Below are positions 16,547-25,788 of a stretch of 64,000 bases of DNA, piece after piece (the first letter of the stretch is position 1; each line of letters opens with the position of its first letter). Source of the DNA: Bacillus weihaiensis (GTDB lineage: Bacteria; Bacillota; Bacilli; Bacillales; Bacillaceae); the NCBI RefSeq assembly GCF_001889165.1, contig NZ_CP016020.1, positions 744,001 through 808,000 of the forward strand. Reading direction: 5' to 3'. The position numbers and the translations under genes are program-made. The notes below the pieces were generated by a model that was not told where the DNA came from, ran no database searches, and saw only the letters and a list, made by a program, of their open reading frames with translations.

Positions 16547-16566
16547 AGTTTCAACCTATTGAAACT
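16547..16566. promoter_or_regulatory. 8-bp inverted repeat upstream of the monooxygenase-like gene
   Basis: AGTTTCAA, four bases, TTGAAACT: a perfect dyad ending 73 bases before the next gene, just upstream of TATAAT at 16572-16577. Its position suits an operator. The regulator is not known; a MarR gene lies 1.2 kb downstream. Confidence 0.45.
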
Positions 16567-16639
16567 TGATTTATAATGTAAAATAAGGTAATACCTCAAT
16601 AAACTAAACATACATACAAAATATAGGGAGAGTCTTAAC

Positions 16640-16945
16640 ATGTATATTGTACATTCAACCTTTCTAGTTCCAGTGGAAAAGGTAGATGAAGTTATTTCGA
16701 TTTATACTACTCGATCAAAAATGGTGGACCAATATGATGGCTTTCTTGGCTTTCAGCTTTTACAAAATGAAGTGAAGAAAGGTGAGTTAACGGTTCAAAT
16801 AAAGTGGAAAACGAAACAGGATTATGTGAATTGGGTTACAAGTGATGCTTATAAGAAGGTTCATGAGTTAGAAAAAAATTACCCTGATCAAGAGTTGGCT
16901 TCCATTAAACCAATCGTCCAAAGATATGAAGTGGTTGCCGAATGA
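16640..16945 (+). CDS. ABM-domain protein, heme-degrading monooxygenase-like
   Basis: 101 aa, one antibiotic-biosynthesis-monooxygenase ferredoxin-like domain as in HmoA/IsdG proteins: a YDGFLGFQLLQNEVKKGE strand-turn, an IKW tryptophan, then DYVNWVTSDAYKKVHE, whose W and H fall where IsdG-type enzymes keep their heme-pocket residues. Heme breakdown is therefore possible, but ABM proteins have other activities too. GGGAG precedes the ATG. Its stop overlaps the ATG of the next gene, so the two are translated together. Confidence 0.75.
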   Translation: MYIVHSTFLVPVEKVDEVISIYTTRSKMVDQYDGFLGFQLLQNEVKKGELTVQIKWKTKQDYVNWVTSDAYKKVHELEKNYPDQELASIKPIVQRYEVVAE

Positions 16946-17310
16946 AGCAGCAAGATATAGATTCTACTATTGAAAAAGTAGTGAAGGGAATATATGAATC
17001 ATATCCAATTCTTCTTGAGAAATATGGAGAGCTTGGACGGAAGAAATGTAGAGAAGATAATTATCATCATTTTAAGCATTTAGATACTGCCTATACACTT
17101 CAAGAAGAAAACATCTTTATTGATTATACGCTATGGTTGAATAATATTTTAACCTCCAGGGGAATGAAAGAGGATCATATTATTGATAATTTTGAGCGCA
17201 TTTCTCATGCACTAGAATCTTTTACGGATCATGAGGAAGCCGTATATTATATAAAATTACTGAATCTTGCTAGTGCAAAACTTGAGGATATAAAGAAAAA
17301 GGTGGAGTAG
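16942..17310 (+). CDS. All-helical protein of unknown function
   Basis: 122 aa, predicted all alpha-helical, rich in Tyr, His, Glu and Lys (REDNYHHFKHLDTAYTLQEE, FIDYTLWLNNILTSRGM). No signal peptide or TM segment. The pattern recalls the helical N-terminal modules of cobalamin-binding or stress regulators, but the metal or cofactor motif is absent and I do not assign it. It overlaps the preceding monooxygenase-like gene by four bases (ATGA), so the proteins probably act together. Confidence 0.7.
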   Translation: MKQQDIDSTIEKVVKGIYESYPILLEKYGELGRKKCREDNYHHFKHLDTAYTLQEENIFIDYTLWLNNILTSRGMKEDHIIDNFERISHALESFTDHEEAVYYIKLLNLASAKLEDIKKKVE

Positions 17311-17325
17311 CTCCATCTTTTTTTG
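17299..17325 (+). terminator. Short terminator at the end of the monooxygenase-like pair
   Basis: TGGAG-TAG-CTCCA overlaps the stop codon region and is followed by seven T. The stem is short, so strength is uncertain. Confidence 0.5.
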
Positions 17326-17359
17326 TTGAGTAAGATACACCAAGTCGAACAACTTTGCC

Positions 17360-17578
17360 CTAGCCTCTTTTATAAAGGTAATTTCGTCCTTTTAAAACAA
17401 GCGCCAATATAAACGGAGCAAAGGCTGTCATATAGAGATAGCTCCAATCTCTGTAAATAAGAAAATCAATGGAATAACCAAAAAGTAACAGCCAAAAGAT
17501 AACAAAGTAAACAAAGGGGAAAATTTCACGCTCACTTTTCCGTATTCTACGAGTCATCACGGATTGTTTCACAAACAT
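17360..17578 (-). CDS. Small two-TM membrane protein
   Basis: 72 aa: a basic N-terminus (TRRIRKSERE), TM segments at about 20-40 and 46-64, and a basic C-terminus (KGRNYLYKRG). AAGGAG is 4-5 bases before the ATG. It is convergent with the preceding pair and divergent from the MarR gene. Family not recognised. Confidence 0.6.
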   Translation of the reverse strand: MFVKQSVMTRRIRKSEREIFPFVYFVIFWLLLFGYSIDFLIYRDWSYLYMTAFAPFILALVLKGRNYLYKRG

Positions 17579-17734
17579 TTCACTCCTTTTTAGTTTAGTT
17601 TATTCTTTAAAGGGTCTTCTTATCCTCCTATTTTATCCATTTTCCTTTCACATCTTATTGATAAGATGAGACTACCGTTTTATAGTTAAATCCATTAATA
17701 GTTCAATTCTTTAATTAAATGGGGAGGTCATTTC

Positions 17735-18205
17735 ATGAACGATCAAAAGCAAGTTGAAGAATGGATTGACAGGTATCTTGCTGTTTCTTTTTCTGCAATG
17801 AAAAAAGGGGAAAACCTTGTGAAAGAAAGTATGGGTGATTTTATCACAATTGATCAGCATTATACTTTACGGTATATACATAAAGTTGGGACTTGTACCT
17901 CCAAGGAGCTTTCAGAATTACTTAATGTAAAAAAAAGCGTGATAACGGCTATAACTAATCGTTTAATTGAAAAGGAGTTAATGAAGCGGAAACGAGATGA
18001 AAATGATCGCCGTGTGACTTATTTGACCCTTACAGATAAAGGGGAAGAGTTATTTGAGAAAACAGAAGGAAAAATACGTAGGTTAGTTGACTCGATTATC
18101 ACAGGTTTTAGCCCTAGTGAAGTTGTTTCTTTTATAGAAGCGTATGAAAAGTTCAATCTGCTTTTGGATAACTATAAAGAGTGCAAAGTGCAGGAAGAAG
18201 AGTGA
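17735..18205 (+). CDS. MarR-family transcriptional regulator
   Basis: 156 aa winged-helix regulator: CTSKELSELLNVKKSVITAITNRLIEKEL is the helix-turn-helix, and KRKRDENDRRVTYLTLTDKGEELF is the wing with the DxRxxxxxLT signature. The flanking helices form the dimer interface. No obvious ligand-binding Cys pattern of the OhrR type. Monocistronic, with GGGGAGG upstream. The target is not evident from the neighbours. Confidence 0.9.
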   Translation: MNDQKQVEEWIDRYLAVSFSAMKKGENLVKESMGDFITIDQHYTLRYIHKVGTCTSKELSELLNVKKSVITAITNRLIEKELMKRKRDENDRRVTYLTLTDKGEELFEKTEGKIRRLVDSIITGFSPSEVVSFIEAYEKFNLLLDNYKECKVQEEE

Positions 18206-18623
18206 GAGTAATTAAAAGTGGAAAATAAGGACTGGTTTTAGAGAAATCCCGTCCTTCAAATTATTTCTCCGAGTACGAATTTTTTCCTCTACAAATAGGG
18301 CTAGACGTTCCTATTCATTTACTTTGAAGATGTGAGTGAAGGATGAGTATCGTGATAATATATAGTTACCTAGCATTAAAGTATAAGAAAAGAGCAGCTG
18401 ACATTCATGTTGGGCTGCTCTTTTTCTTTAGCTAGGAAATAAACGATTCGACTAATAAGTTTACCTTAGGTTTAAAAGTGATACTGATTAAAAGAAACGA
18501 ATTTGCGATTTTAACACCTCAATTTTATGATGCTTTTTCCGTTGAAAAAAGATAAGATATTGAATAGAAAATGAGCTATTTCGACAATGCTCTGCATGTT
18601 TTTTGAACGATAGGAGAAACGTA
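18206..18623. other. Intergenic region with one terminator
   Basis: No gene found on either strand. The terminator at 18387-18427 is about 180 bases past the MarR stop, so it either ends a long 3' untranslated region or an unseen small transcript. Confidence 0.4.
18387..18427 (+). terminator. Rho-independent terminator
   Basis: AGAGCAGC (from 18391) pairs with GCTGCTCT, followed by TTTTT. The 13-base interior includes a small loop. Confidence 0.85.
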
Positions 18624-20249
18624 ATGTCCAGTATAAATTTACGCACGTTGTTTTCACTCACTTTTTTATGTTTTGTCGTCCTGTTAACAGCTTCGATTAC
18701 GTTGCTTATTTCAAATAAATCGAGTTCGGATATTGAAGCAGAAATAGGTGATTCCATTGCCGGTATTGCTTATCAGATGGCTGATAAATTGGATTTCTTT
18801 ATGTGGTCACGTTATAGTGAAGTGGAATTAGTTAGTGAGATGAATCTTTTCAAAGAGTCTACTAATCTTGAAGAAATAAGAAACGTAATGAATCAACTAA
18901 ATGATAGTATTCCATCATTTTCTTGGATTGGTTTAACAGATGAGCAAGGAAATATAAAGGCGGCCACAGATGATCTATTAGTAAATGAGAGTATTGCAAA
19001 ACGCCCTGTTTTTAAAGAGGCAATTGAACAGCCCTTTGTCGGAGATGTTCACGAAGCTGTCTTGTTAGCGGAGTTATTACCAAACCCTACCGATGAACCT
19101 CTAGAATTTGTTGATATAAGCTTTCCAATCTATGATGATAAAAATCAATTCAAGGGCGTTTTAGCGACACATTTGAGTTGGAGTTGGTCAAAAGAGATTG
19201 AAAGGACAATTATTAAGCCATATAAAAGTAGTCTAGATCATGCGAGGAAAATGGATATTTTCATTATTCGTCCGAAAGACAAACGAATTATTTTAGGGCC
19301 TGAGAATTTAATAGGAACAACTGCTCCCGAGCTCTTGATAAGTGAAGATAATTGGAAAGTTGTCACATGGCCAGATGGGGAAAAGTACGTGACTGGTTAC
19401 TCGACATCAGATGGTTACTTAACATATCCAGGATTAGATTGGCGCATTCTTGTTCGAGTCCCAGTTGAACAAGCTTTTGCATCAGTAACTCACTTACAAG
19501 AATACATCCTATTGGTGGGGGTTTTTTCTGCTGTACTTTTTGCCATTCTTGGATGGATGATCGCTGGGAAGATTGCGGATCCTTTACATGAAATTTCAAG
19601 AGCGGCTAACAAGCTTAAAAAGGGTGAAAATGTGGAGATCCCTCATTTTAAATTGATAAAAGACTTAGATATCCTTTCTTTTTCATTAAGGGAAATGGTA
19701 AAAACAATAATTCAAACAAAATCGGAATTAGGAGAAATGGAACGATTAGCTCATAAAGATTCTTTAACAGGATTACCTAATCGCATTGCGCTTTATTCCT
19801 ATATAAATCATAAACTAGAAAATGAGTCGCTGAATGAGAGATATTTATTCCTATTTTTAGATTTAGATGGTTTTAAGGATATTAATGATACATATGGTCA
19901 TCAAGCTGGAGATCACTTACTTAAGGTTGTGTCCTCTTGCCTTCAGGAGCTAGTAAAAACAGAAGGACTAGCTGCTCGATTGGGTGGAGATGAATTTATC
20001 TTGATCAAAAAATCTACAACGATGAATTCAACTAAAGAAGGGGAAGAGATTGGACAGTCCATTATAACTGCAATTAATAAACCTATAAGTTTAAACGAAG
20101 AAACTGAGGTTATTATTAGGTGTAGTGTTGGTGGAGCTATTTGGCCTGACTATTCTATTGAACCTGATGAGGTCATACAATTAGCAGACGAAGCACTGTA
20201 TGTATCTAAGAACAAAGGGAAAAATCAATGTACCTTTTATACAAAATAA
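18624..20249 (+). CDS. Cache-HAMP-GGDEF membrane diguanylate cyclase
   Basis: 541 aa from ATG 18624, chosen because AGGAG lies 7-8 bases upstream; an in-frame TTG at 18603 lacks a ribosome binding site. A TM segment (about 6-28), an extracytoplasmic double Cache-like sensor (about 35-285, GLTDEQGNIKAATDD, VDISFPIYDDKNQFKG), a second TM (about 290-318), HAMP and a C-terminal GGDEF domain with intact RLGGDEF. The RxxD inhibitory motif is absent (KTEG at that place), so product inhibition is not expected. Monocistronic; likely makes c-di-GMP in response to a small extracellular ligand. Confidence 0.9.
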   Translation: MSSINLRTLFSLTFLCFVVLLTASITLLISNKSSSDIEAEIGDSIAGIAYQMADKLDFFMWSRYSEVELVSEMNLFKESTNLEEIRNVMNQLNDSIPSFSWIGLTDEQGNIKAATDDLLVNESIAKRPVFKEAIEQPFVGDVHEAVLLAELLPNPTDEPLEFVDISFPIYDDKNQFKGVLATHLSWSWSKEIERTIIKPYKSSLDHARKMDIFIIRPKDKRIILGPENLIGTTAPELLISEDNWKVVTWPDGEKYVTGYSTSDGYLTYPGLDWRILVRVPVEQAFASVTHLQEYILLVGVFSAVLFAILGWMIAGKIADPLHEISRAANKLKKGENVEIPHFKLIKDLDILSFSLREMVKTIIQTKSELGEMERLAHKDSLTGLPNRIALYSYINHKLENESLNERYLFLFLDLDGFKDINDTYGHQAGDHLLKVVSSCLQELVKTEGLAARLGGDEFILIKKSTTMNSTKEGEEIGQSIITAINKPISLNEETEVIIRCSVGGAIWPDYSIEPDEVIQLADEALYVSKNKGKNQCTFYTK

Positions 20250-20534
20250 TGAGGCTAGGATATCAAGTCCTAAATGATGCTAAAATGACAAATAATTTTG
20301 CTTCCGATGTTACTTATTCATGGGAAAATAAGTACGTACCATTCGCTCCATTGTATTAGGTAGGAATACTAGTATTCCAAAATCAAATAACTTTTTAAAT
20401 CAAAGAGACCCGAACAAGTAGATAGTAATAACAATTGTTCGAGTTGATTATTGACTAGTATTCGTATGTCTCAGCTGCTTTTAAATTAGGGTGAAAATAT
20501 GCCCTATTTTTCAGGAATAAAAAGGGTTAGACAT

Positions 20535-21083
20535 TTACAATGAATGATTTGCTCTAATAAATTTAATAAATACCCGTAAAGAGCATCCATATAGGACGAG
20601 ACCGAAAAAAGAATAGGTGTGTGTCCACCACTTGTGGGCTATATACATGTCATAATAAGAAAAGATTGGTTCGACGATAAAGGCTAAGAGTAGTGAAAAA
20701 AGCAGATAGAATAGAATATAAGAAGACCACTTAGTGGTGTATTGGTAAATCAGCATAGAACTAACGGGGATAATGACTAAGTCTGCAGGTAATAATGGCG
20801 GAAGAACTGGTATTAATTTATCTGGATATCCCCATAAACCAATTGTAACTCCAATTACATCGAGAAAAGAAGCGAGAGTAGCACTAAAAAGACCAAACGA
20901 CGTCATTTCCATTAGTCTCTTTCGATCAACGATTCGCCACCAAATAAAATAGGGAACAATAGTTGCAAAGAATAGTACCCACCAAGTTAGAGCAAATAAA
21001 TCATCATAATACCAATGATAAAACCCTTTATCATTTGCATCATCATGTAAACGATAAATATCGTCATACGAAGGTGTAGTCAT
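20535..21083 (-). CDS. CBO0543-family membrane protein
   Basis: 182 aa with about five TM segments. The stretch GLWGYPDKLIPVLPPLLPADLVIIPVSSMLIYQY is the hallmark of the CBO0543 family, common in Bacillaceae and clostridia, often in several copies and of unknown function. AGGAGG lies 6-8 bases before the ATG. No operon partners. Confidence 0.85.
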   Translation of the reverse strand: MTTPSYDDIYRLHDDANDKGFYHWYYDDLFALTWWVLFFATIVPYFIWWRIVDRKRLMEMTSFGLFSATLASFLDVIGVTIGLWGYPDKLIPVLPPLLPADLVIIPVSSMLIYQYTTKWSSYILFYLLFSLLLAFIVEPIFSYYDMYIAHKWWTHTYSFFGLVLYGCSLRVFIKFIRANHSL

Positions 21084-21600
21084 ATGTCCTCCTTAGTCGT
21101 TTTCTTCATGTTTAGTACTATTATTTTTCTCTTTAGTGAAAATATGTATGGGTATTGAAGAGAGACTTCAAAATATTGTAAGGTCTAAAAGGTTTGAAAT
21201 GATACTAGAGCTTTAACTATTTGACCCAAAATAATGACTCATTGCGCCATCTTTTATTAATAGGATAGAGCAACAACATGAATGAACTAATTTTGTTTGT
21301 AAGTGTTTATAAAGTGAAGAAGAGTTCTATAAGAGATGAGAATATTGATCTTCTAAAAAAACTGTCTTTGATTAATAGGATGATAGATTTTCCTAAAAAA
21401 ATGAAAACATTTTCAAAGTTTCTTATGTCTGAACCTTGCTTTCAGCTCTATTTAATGGTAAGATTAACTTAATTATTTTTGTTCGGATAAAGGCTGAAAG
21501 TAGGAAATACTTCTTTACAGAAAATGTTCCACTAAAGACGTTGTCTAGCAAGAATAGTAATACAATGTGAAAAGATTTTTTTCACACAGGAGGAAAAACA
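21084..21600. other. Intergenic region and probable cold-shock gene leader
   Basis: The 64-codon frame at 21278-21472 has no good ribosome binding site and no family resemblance, so I do not call it a gene. The last 100 bases probably hold the promoter and the long leader typical of csp genes; exact signals cannot be fixed by eye. Confidence 0.4.
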
Positions 21601-21798
21601 ATGTTACAAGGTAAAGTTAAATGGTTCAATTCAGAAAAAGGTTTCGGTTTCATCGAAGTTGAAGGACAAGACGATGTATTCGTACATTTCTCAGCTATCC
21701 AAGGTGACGGTTTCAAAACTTTAGAAGAAGGCCAAACGGTTACTTTTGAAGTTGAGCAAGGAGCTCGTGGACCTCAAGCTGCTAACGTTCAAAAATAA
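21601..21798 (+). CDS. cspB: Cold shock protein, CspB type
   Basis: 65 aa, a single cold-shock domain that binds single-stranded RNA and DNA. RNP1 (KGFGFIEV) and RNP2 (VFVHFSAI) motifs are intact, and the sequence is nearly that of B. subtilis CspB/CspC through [23 protein letters not shown]. The ribosome binding site is GGAGG. Which of the paralogues it corresponds to cannot be decided here. Confidence 0.95.
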   Translation: MLQGKVKWFNSEKGFGFIEVEGQDDVFVHFSAIQGDGFKTLEEGQTVTFEVEQGARGPQAANVQK

Positions 21799-21826
21799 GT
21801 ATAACGCTGCATAAGCAGCTATAATA

Positions 21827-21853
21827 AAGACTCCTTTTAGGGGTCTTTTTTTC
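21827..21853 (+). terminator. Terminator of the csp gene
   Basis: GACTCC/GGGGTC stem with one G-T wobble, then eight T. A small GCTGC-ATAA-GCAGC hairpin lies just before it at 21806-21819. Confidence 0.8.
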
Positions 21854-21979
21854 TATACTTTTTTAGACTAATAGATAGCCAACTTGTATGGATCAAGTAT
21901 TAACTTGGCATTGATTCTCTTTTTGTGTTGATTTTGTCGACTTTATGGTTTAAAAAGTAGGCTGAAATAATGTTTAATG

Positions 21980-22110
21980 TTGATTGGAGTGGAAGGAGGG
22001 AGACTCCTGCGAGTGCAGCGTGTTAATGGGAGACCCAACAGCTCCGCAGCTTTCGAGAAGGCACCCGGATCGCTCATGGAAAGCGAAGGCTTGTAACGGA
22101 AATCAACAAC
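21980..22110 (+). repeat. Dispersed Bacillaceae intergenic repeat, copy 2
   Basis: GC-rich 130-bp element starting GATTGGAGTGGAAGG, with GAGACTCCTGC, GGGAGACCC and GAAAGCGAAG blocks and ending ACGGAAATCAAC. It belongs to the same family as 11450-11582 but is in the opposite orientation. No reading frame of interest. Confidence 0.75.
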
Positions 22111-22344
22111 TACGTTTAACAAAACTAAGCATTAAAGGCTCTTTATTTAATGATGGTGGCTAATCTCCTAGAAATGAATTAGGAACAGAGCATTTAGTAT
22201 AGTATAAATAAGGAAGTATTCTAAGAAGATAAGATGCCATTAGACTTTATACAGCGCTGTTTTCATCATATGACGTATAGCAACTAAGTTTACGAAACCA
22301 GCTAAGTTAACTTATGATAGATAAAATAAGAGGTGGTGAACAGA

Positions 22345-23031
22345 ATGAAAGTTCTAGTTGTTGAAGACAACGAAAGTGTATGTTCAATGATTGATATGTT
22401 CTTTTCGAAGGATGGAATATCAGGGGAATTTGTTCACGATGGACTTAAGGGGTATGAAAGATTTAAGAGTGAAAAATGGGATTTACTTATTCTTGATTGG
22501 ATGTTACCTGGTATTGATGGTGTAACATTATGTCGTAAAATTAGGGATGAAAAATACACAGTACCAATTATTATGCTAACGGCAAAGGACAGTGAGTCAG
22601 ACCAAGTTCTGGGGCTTGAAATGGGAGCAGATGATTATGTCACGAAGCCTTTTAGTCCATTAGCCTTGATGGCGAGAATAAAGGCAGTTACTAGACGATA
22701 TCAAAGCTCTACACATAATCAAGTAATGGTGCAGAATGTGATTAAGACGGAACACTTTCATATAAATAAAACGACAAGAGAAGTTCTTTTACAAGGCAAA
22801 GAAATTACGAATTTGACGCCAAAGGAATTTGATCTTTTGTATTATTTTATTCAACATCCGAAACAGGTTTTTACGAGAGAACAGCTGTTAGAGAGTGTCT
22901 GGGGTTACTCTTTTTACGGTGATGAACGAACAGTTGATGTGCATATTAAAAGATTGAGAAAAAAGGTTGAAACGCCTTCAAATCCTTTCTTTCATACTGT
23001 TTGGGGAGTAGGATATAAATTTGATGAATAG
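22345..23031 (+). CDS. OmpR/PhoB-family response regulator
   Basis: 228 aa from ATG 22345 (AGAGGTGG 7-8 bases upstream). REC domain 1-120 with acidic residues EDNE and phospho-Asp in LLILDWMLPG near residue 51, and KPFSP near 101. Winged-helix output domain about 130-228 with NLTPKEFDLLYYFIQHPKQVFTREQLL and RTVDVHIKRLRKKVE. Its stop overlaps the kinase start. A PrsA-like foldase gene lies 0.27 kb further on in the same direction, which hints at an envelope-stress role; the specific system is not recognised. Confidence 0.95.
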   Translation: MKVLVVEDNESVCSMIDMFFSKDGISGEFVHDGLKGYERFKSEKWDLLILDWMLPGIDGVTLCRKIRDEKYTVPIIMLTAKDSESDQVLGLEMGADDYVTKPFSPLALMARIKAVTRRYQSSTHNQVMVQNVIKTEHFHINKTTREVLLQGKEITNLTPKEFDLLYYFIQHPKQVFTREQLLESVWGYSFYGDERTVDVHIKRLRKKVETPSNPFFHTVWGVGYKFDE

Positions 23032-24439
23032 CTTAAAAAACATAAAAATTAAGTATATTTACCAGCTGTTTATTAGTCATTTTAGTATTATATTTATTGC
23101 ATTTCTCATCTTGAGTATTTTATTTAGTCATTATGTGGAGAACTTAGTTTATAAAAATAAGGTGAGTGAGCTAACAAGCTATGGCGAAAGTATTTTGCGG
23201 GAATTTGAACAATCGAAAAGAGAACAATCTCTGAGCCAATATAGAAGGTTTCTAAATGAACAAAATACATATTTTAGTATATTTGATTCACGTGGAAGAA
23301 TTGTGTACCCATTAGCTACAGCTTCTTCACATATGAAGATAACTGAGGAAGATTGGGATAAGCTTTCTAATGGTCAAAATGTAGTGGTAAAACAAAACAT
23401 CCAATGGGCTTCACAAGATGTCTCCTTAGTAGCGATTCCATCTCTGTCGAATGGTGATATTAATGGGGGCATTCTTTTAATTTCTCCGATAAGTGGATCA
23501 AGAGAGATGATAAGTGAACTTAATCAATCCTTATTTTACACCATTCTTATCGCACTTTTTGTTTCGGTATTATTAAGTTGGCTTCTTTCAAAAGTTCATG
23601 TGAACCGAATTGAGAAAATTAGAAGGGCAACGTCAAAAATAGCAAAAGGTAACTATGATGCTCACATCGAAACAGGCAATTTAGATGAAATTGATGAAAT
23701 GGCAAATGATTTCAATAATATGGTGGATCAGCTTAAGTTATCAAACGAGGAAATTGTTCGTTTAGAAAACCGGAGAAGACAATTTATGGCGGATGTCTCC
23801 CATGAGCTACGAACACCGCTTACCACAATTAGTGGTGTTATTGAAGGGATGAGGAATAATATGATCCCTGAGGAAGAAAAGGAAAAAGGAATACAATTAG
23901 TGAGTGATGAAACTAAAAGACTAATTCGACTAGTAAATGAGAATCTTGATTATGAACGGATTCGATCGAACCAAATAACCTTAATGAAGGAAACAGTCCA
24001 GCTTAAGGAATTATTTGAAATAATGAATGAGCACTTAATTATGGAAGCGAAGAATAAACATAACACCATTCAACTTGATGTTGATGAAGAATGTGAAGTC
24101 CAAGTAGATTATGATCGATTCATTCAAATTTTAATTAATATTACAAAAAACAGTATTCAATTTACAGAAAACGGAACTATTTGGTTGCGTGGTAAGCAGA
24201 CTTTGACAAATACCGTCATTGAAATTGAGGATACTGGAATTGGAATTGATCCAAGTGAGATTGAGTCAATTTGGAGCAGATTTTATAAAGCTGATTTATC
24301 GAGAACGAGCAATCAATTTGGAGAATTTGGATTAGGACTATCCATTGTTAAGAGGTTAGTTGAATTACATGACGGAACAATTGATGTGAAGAGTCAAAAG
24401 GGAAAGGGGACAATATTCAGAATAATTCTTCCAAAATAA
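23024..24439 (+). CDS. HAMP-domain sensor histidine kinase
   Basis: 471 aa from ATG 23024, overlapping the regulator stop. TM segments at about 13-35 and 170-190 enclose a roughly 130-residue extracellular sensor region. Then HAMP (about 192-245), HisKA with phospho-His in ADVSHELRTPLTT (near 260) and HATPase with N box NSIQF, G1 DTGIGIDP and G2 GLGLSIVKR. It is the cognate kinase of the upstream OmpR-type regulator. Confidence 0.95.
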   Translation: MNSLKNIKIKYIYQLFISHFSIIFIAFLILSILFSHYVENLVYKNKVSELTSYGESILREFEQSKREQSLSQYRRFLNEQNTYFSIFDSRGRIVYPLATASSHMKITEEDWDKLSNGQNVVVKQNIQWASQDVSLVAIPSLSNGDINGGILLISPISGSREMISELNQSLFYTILIALFVSVLLSWLLSKVHVNRIEKIRRATSKIAKGNYDAHIETGNLDEIDEMANDFNNMVDQLKLSNEEIVRLENRRRQFMADVSHELRTPLTTISGVIEGMRNNMIPEEEKEKGIQLVSDETKRLIRLVNENLDYERIRSNQITLMKETVQLKELFEIMNEHLIMEAKNKHNTIQLDVDEECEVQVDYDRFIQILINITKNSIQFTENGTIWLRGKQTLTNTVIEIEDTGIGIDPSEIESIWSRFYKADLSRTSNQFGEFGLGLSIVKRLVELHDGTIDVKSQKGKGTIFRIILPK

Positions 24440-24450
24440 AATAGGGGACT

Positions 24451-24522
24451 GGGACAAAAAGTAGTTCAGTCATGGTTAAACCCGAAGGATTAGGTGATCA
24501 TATCCTTTCGGGTCTTATTTTT
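24451..24522 (+). terminator. Terminator carried on a dispersed GGGACA-type element
   Basis: ACCCGAAGGAT (24480-24490) pairs with ATCCTTTCGGGT (24502-24513), followed by a T-rich tail. The preceding GGGGACTGGGACAAAAAGT block recurs, in the other orientation, at 36500-36535. Confidence 0.8.
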
Positions 24523-24704
24523 GTCTTTGATCTACATATTGTTGATTTTCGTTACATTTATTCCTTGATTCTTCATGTTTTGTTCATAGTTTAGTCATAG
24601 ATGTTCGATAAGATAGAGAAACGAGTTCAAGCGAAGTACTTTCATTACATGAGAGGATAGTAGATTTCTATGAACTTAATAGGTCAAAGACTAAAGGAGT
24701 TACT

Positions 24705-25598
24705 ATGATTGAAAAAATTTTAGCTAGCAAAAAAACAATTGTTATCTTAGCAGTTCTTATTTCTTTAGCTATAGGATTATCTGTCTTTTTAGCATTAAAT
24801 AAAGATGTCGTAGCAAAGGTGGGAAGTGAGTCTGTAACAAAAGATGACTTGTACGCATTTTTTGTTTCACAAAATGGAGAAGCAGCGTTAGATTCACTTA
24901 TCACTAAAAGTATTATTGAGCAAGAGGCAAAGAAGCAAGAGGTGAAAGTTTCAGATGAAGAAGTAGAAGCTGAGGTAGATGAACTTGTTTTATCCTATGG
25001 TGGAGAAGAGATGTTTAATCAAACATTAGCAACGAGTGGTTTAACGATGGAAGATGTTTTTGAAGATATGAAACTAAATCTTCAAATTGAAAAGCTTGTA
25101 GAATCTCGAATAGATGTGACGGAAGAAGAATTGCAAACGTATTTTGAGGAAAATAAGGAGTCCTTTGCAAAAACAAAGCAAATTCAAGCAAGTCATATTT
25201 TAGTTAAAGATGAAGATACGGCAAATGAAGTAAAAGATAAATTGAATGCTGGACAAGATTTCATTGAACTGGCACAAGAATATTCAACAGATACCGCATC
25301 CGCAGAATCGGGTGGTGACTTAGGATATTTTGGAGAAGGCAGTATGGTTGCTGAATTCGAAGAAGCAGCTTTTTCAATGAAAGTGGACGAAGTAAGTGAG
25401 CCAGTAAAAACCGAATATGGCTATCATATTATTAAAGTGACAGATATACAGGAAGCTTCCGAAGCAAGCTTTAATGAGAGTAAAGAAGAAATTACAACTA
25501 TTTTAACTGACGAAAAAATGTCAACGGAATATCCAATCTGGCTAGAAGAGAAAAAAGAAGAATATGATGTAAAAAACTATTTAAGTAGGAACGAATAG
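24705..25598 (+). CDS. PrsA/parvulin-type peptidyl-prolyl isomerase, membrane anchored
   Basis: 297 aa extracytoplasmic folding factor. A TM anchor at residues 11-30, N-terminal SurA/PrsA-like helical region, parvulin rotamase domain about 155-250 ([41 protein letters not shown]), and a C-terminal helix. PrsA itself is a lipoprotein; here there is no Cys in the anchor, so it should stay bound through the TM helix. AAAGGAG precedes the ATG. It follows the two-component pair but is separated from it by a terminator, so it has its own promoter. Confidence 0.9.
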   Translation: MIEKILASKKTIVILAVLISLAIGLSVFLALNKDVVAKVGSESVTKDDLYAFFVSQNGEAALDSLITKSIIEQEAKKQEVKVSDEEVEAEVDELVLSYGGEEMFNQTLATSGLTMEDVFEDMKLNLQIEKLVESRIDVTEEELQTYFEENKESFAKTKQIQASHILVKDEDTANEVKDKLNAGQDFIELAQEYSTDTASAESGGDLGYFGEGSMVAEFEEAAFSMKVDEVSEPVKTEYGYHIIKVTDIQEASEASFNESKEEITTILTDEKMSTEYPIWLEEKKEEYDVKNYLSRNE

Positions 25599-25627
25599 GG
25601 ACTCCGTTATATGGGGTCTTTTTTTAT
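25599..25627 (+). terminator. Terminator of the foldase gene
   Basis: GACTCC (25600-25605) with GGGGTC (25613-25618), one G-T pair, followed by nine T. Confidence 0.8.
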
Positions 25628-25788
25628 TACCTTGGATTAAGATTTTTGAGTGAGTAAAATGTTCCTATAAGATGTCAGGCGCCAATTCAACCTACAAATT
25701 GTAAAAGACCCTCCATACGGTAGATAAATAATGGTACAATGAAGTTAATTTTATTTTCAGAATAAAGAAAAAATGAGGGGGAGACCTT

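Noticed and set aside
21278-21472. 64-codon frame before the csp gene
   Set aside because: No good ribosome binding site, no recognisable domain; likely chance in the csp upstream region.
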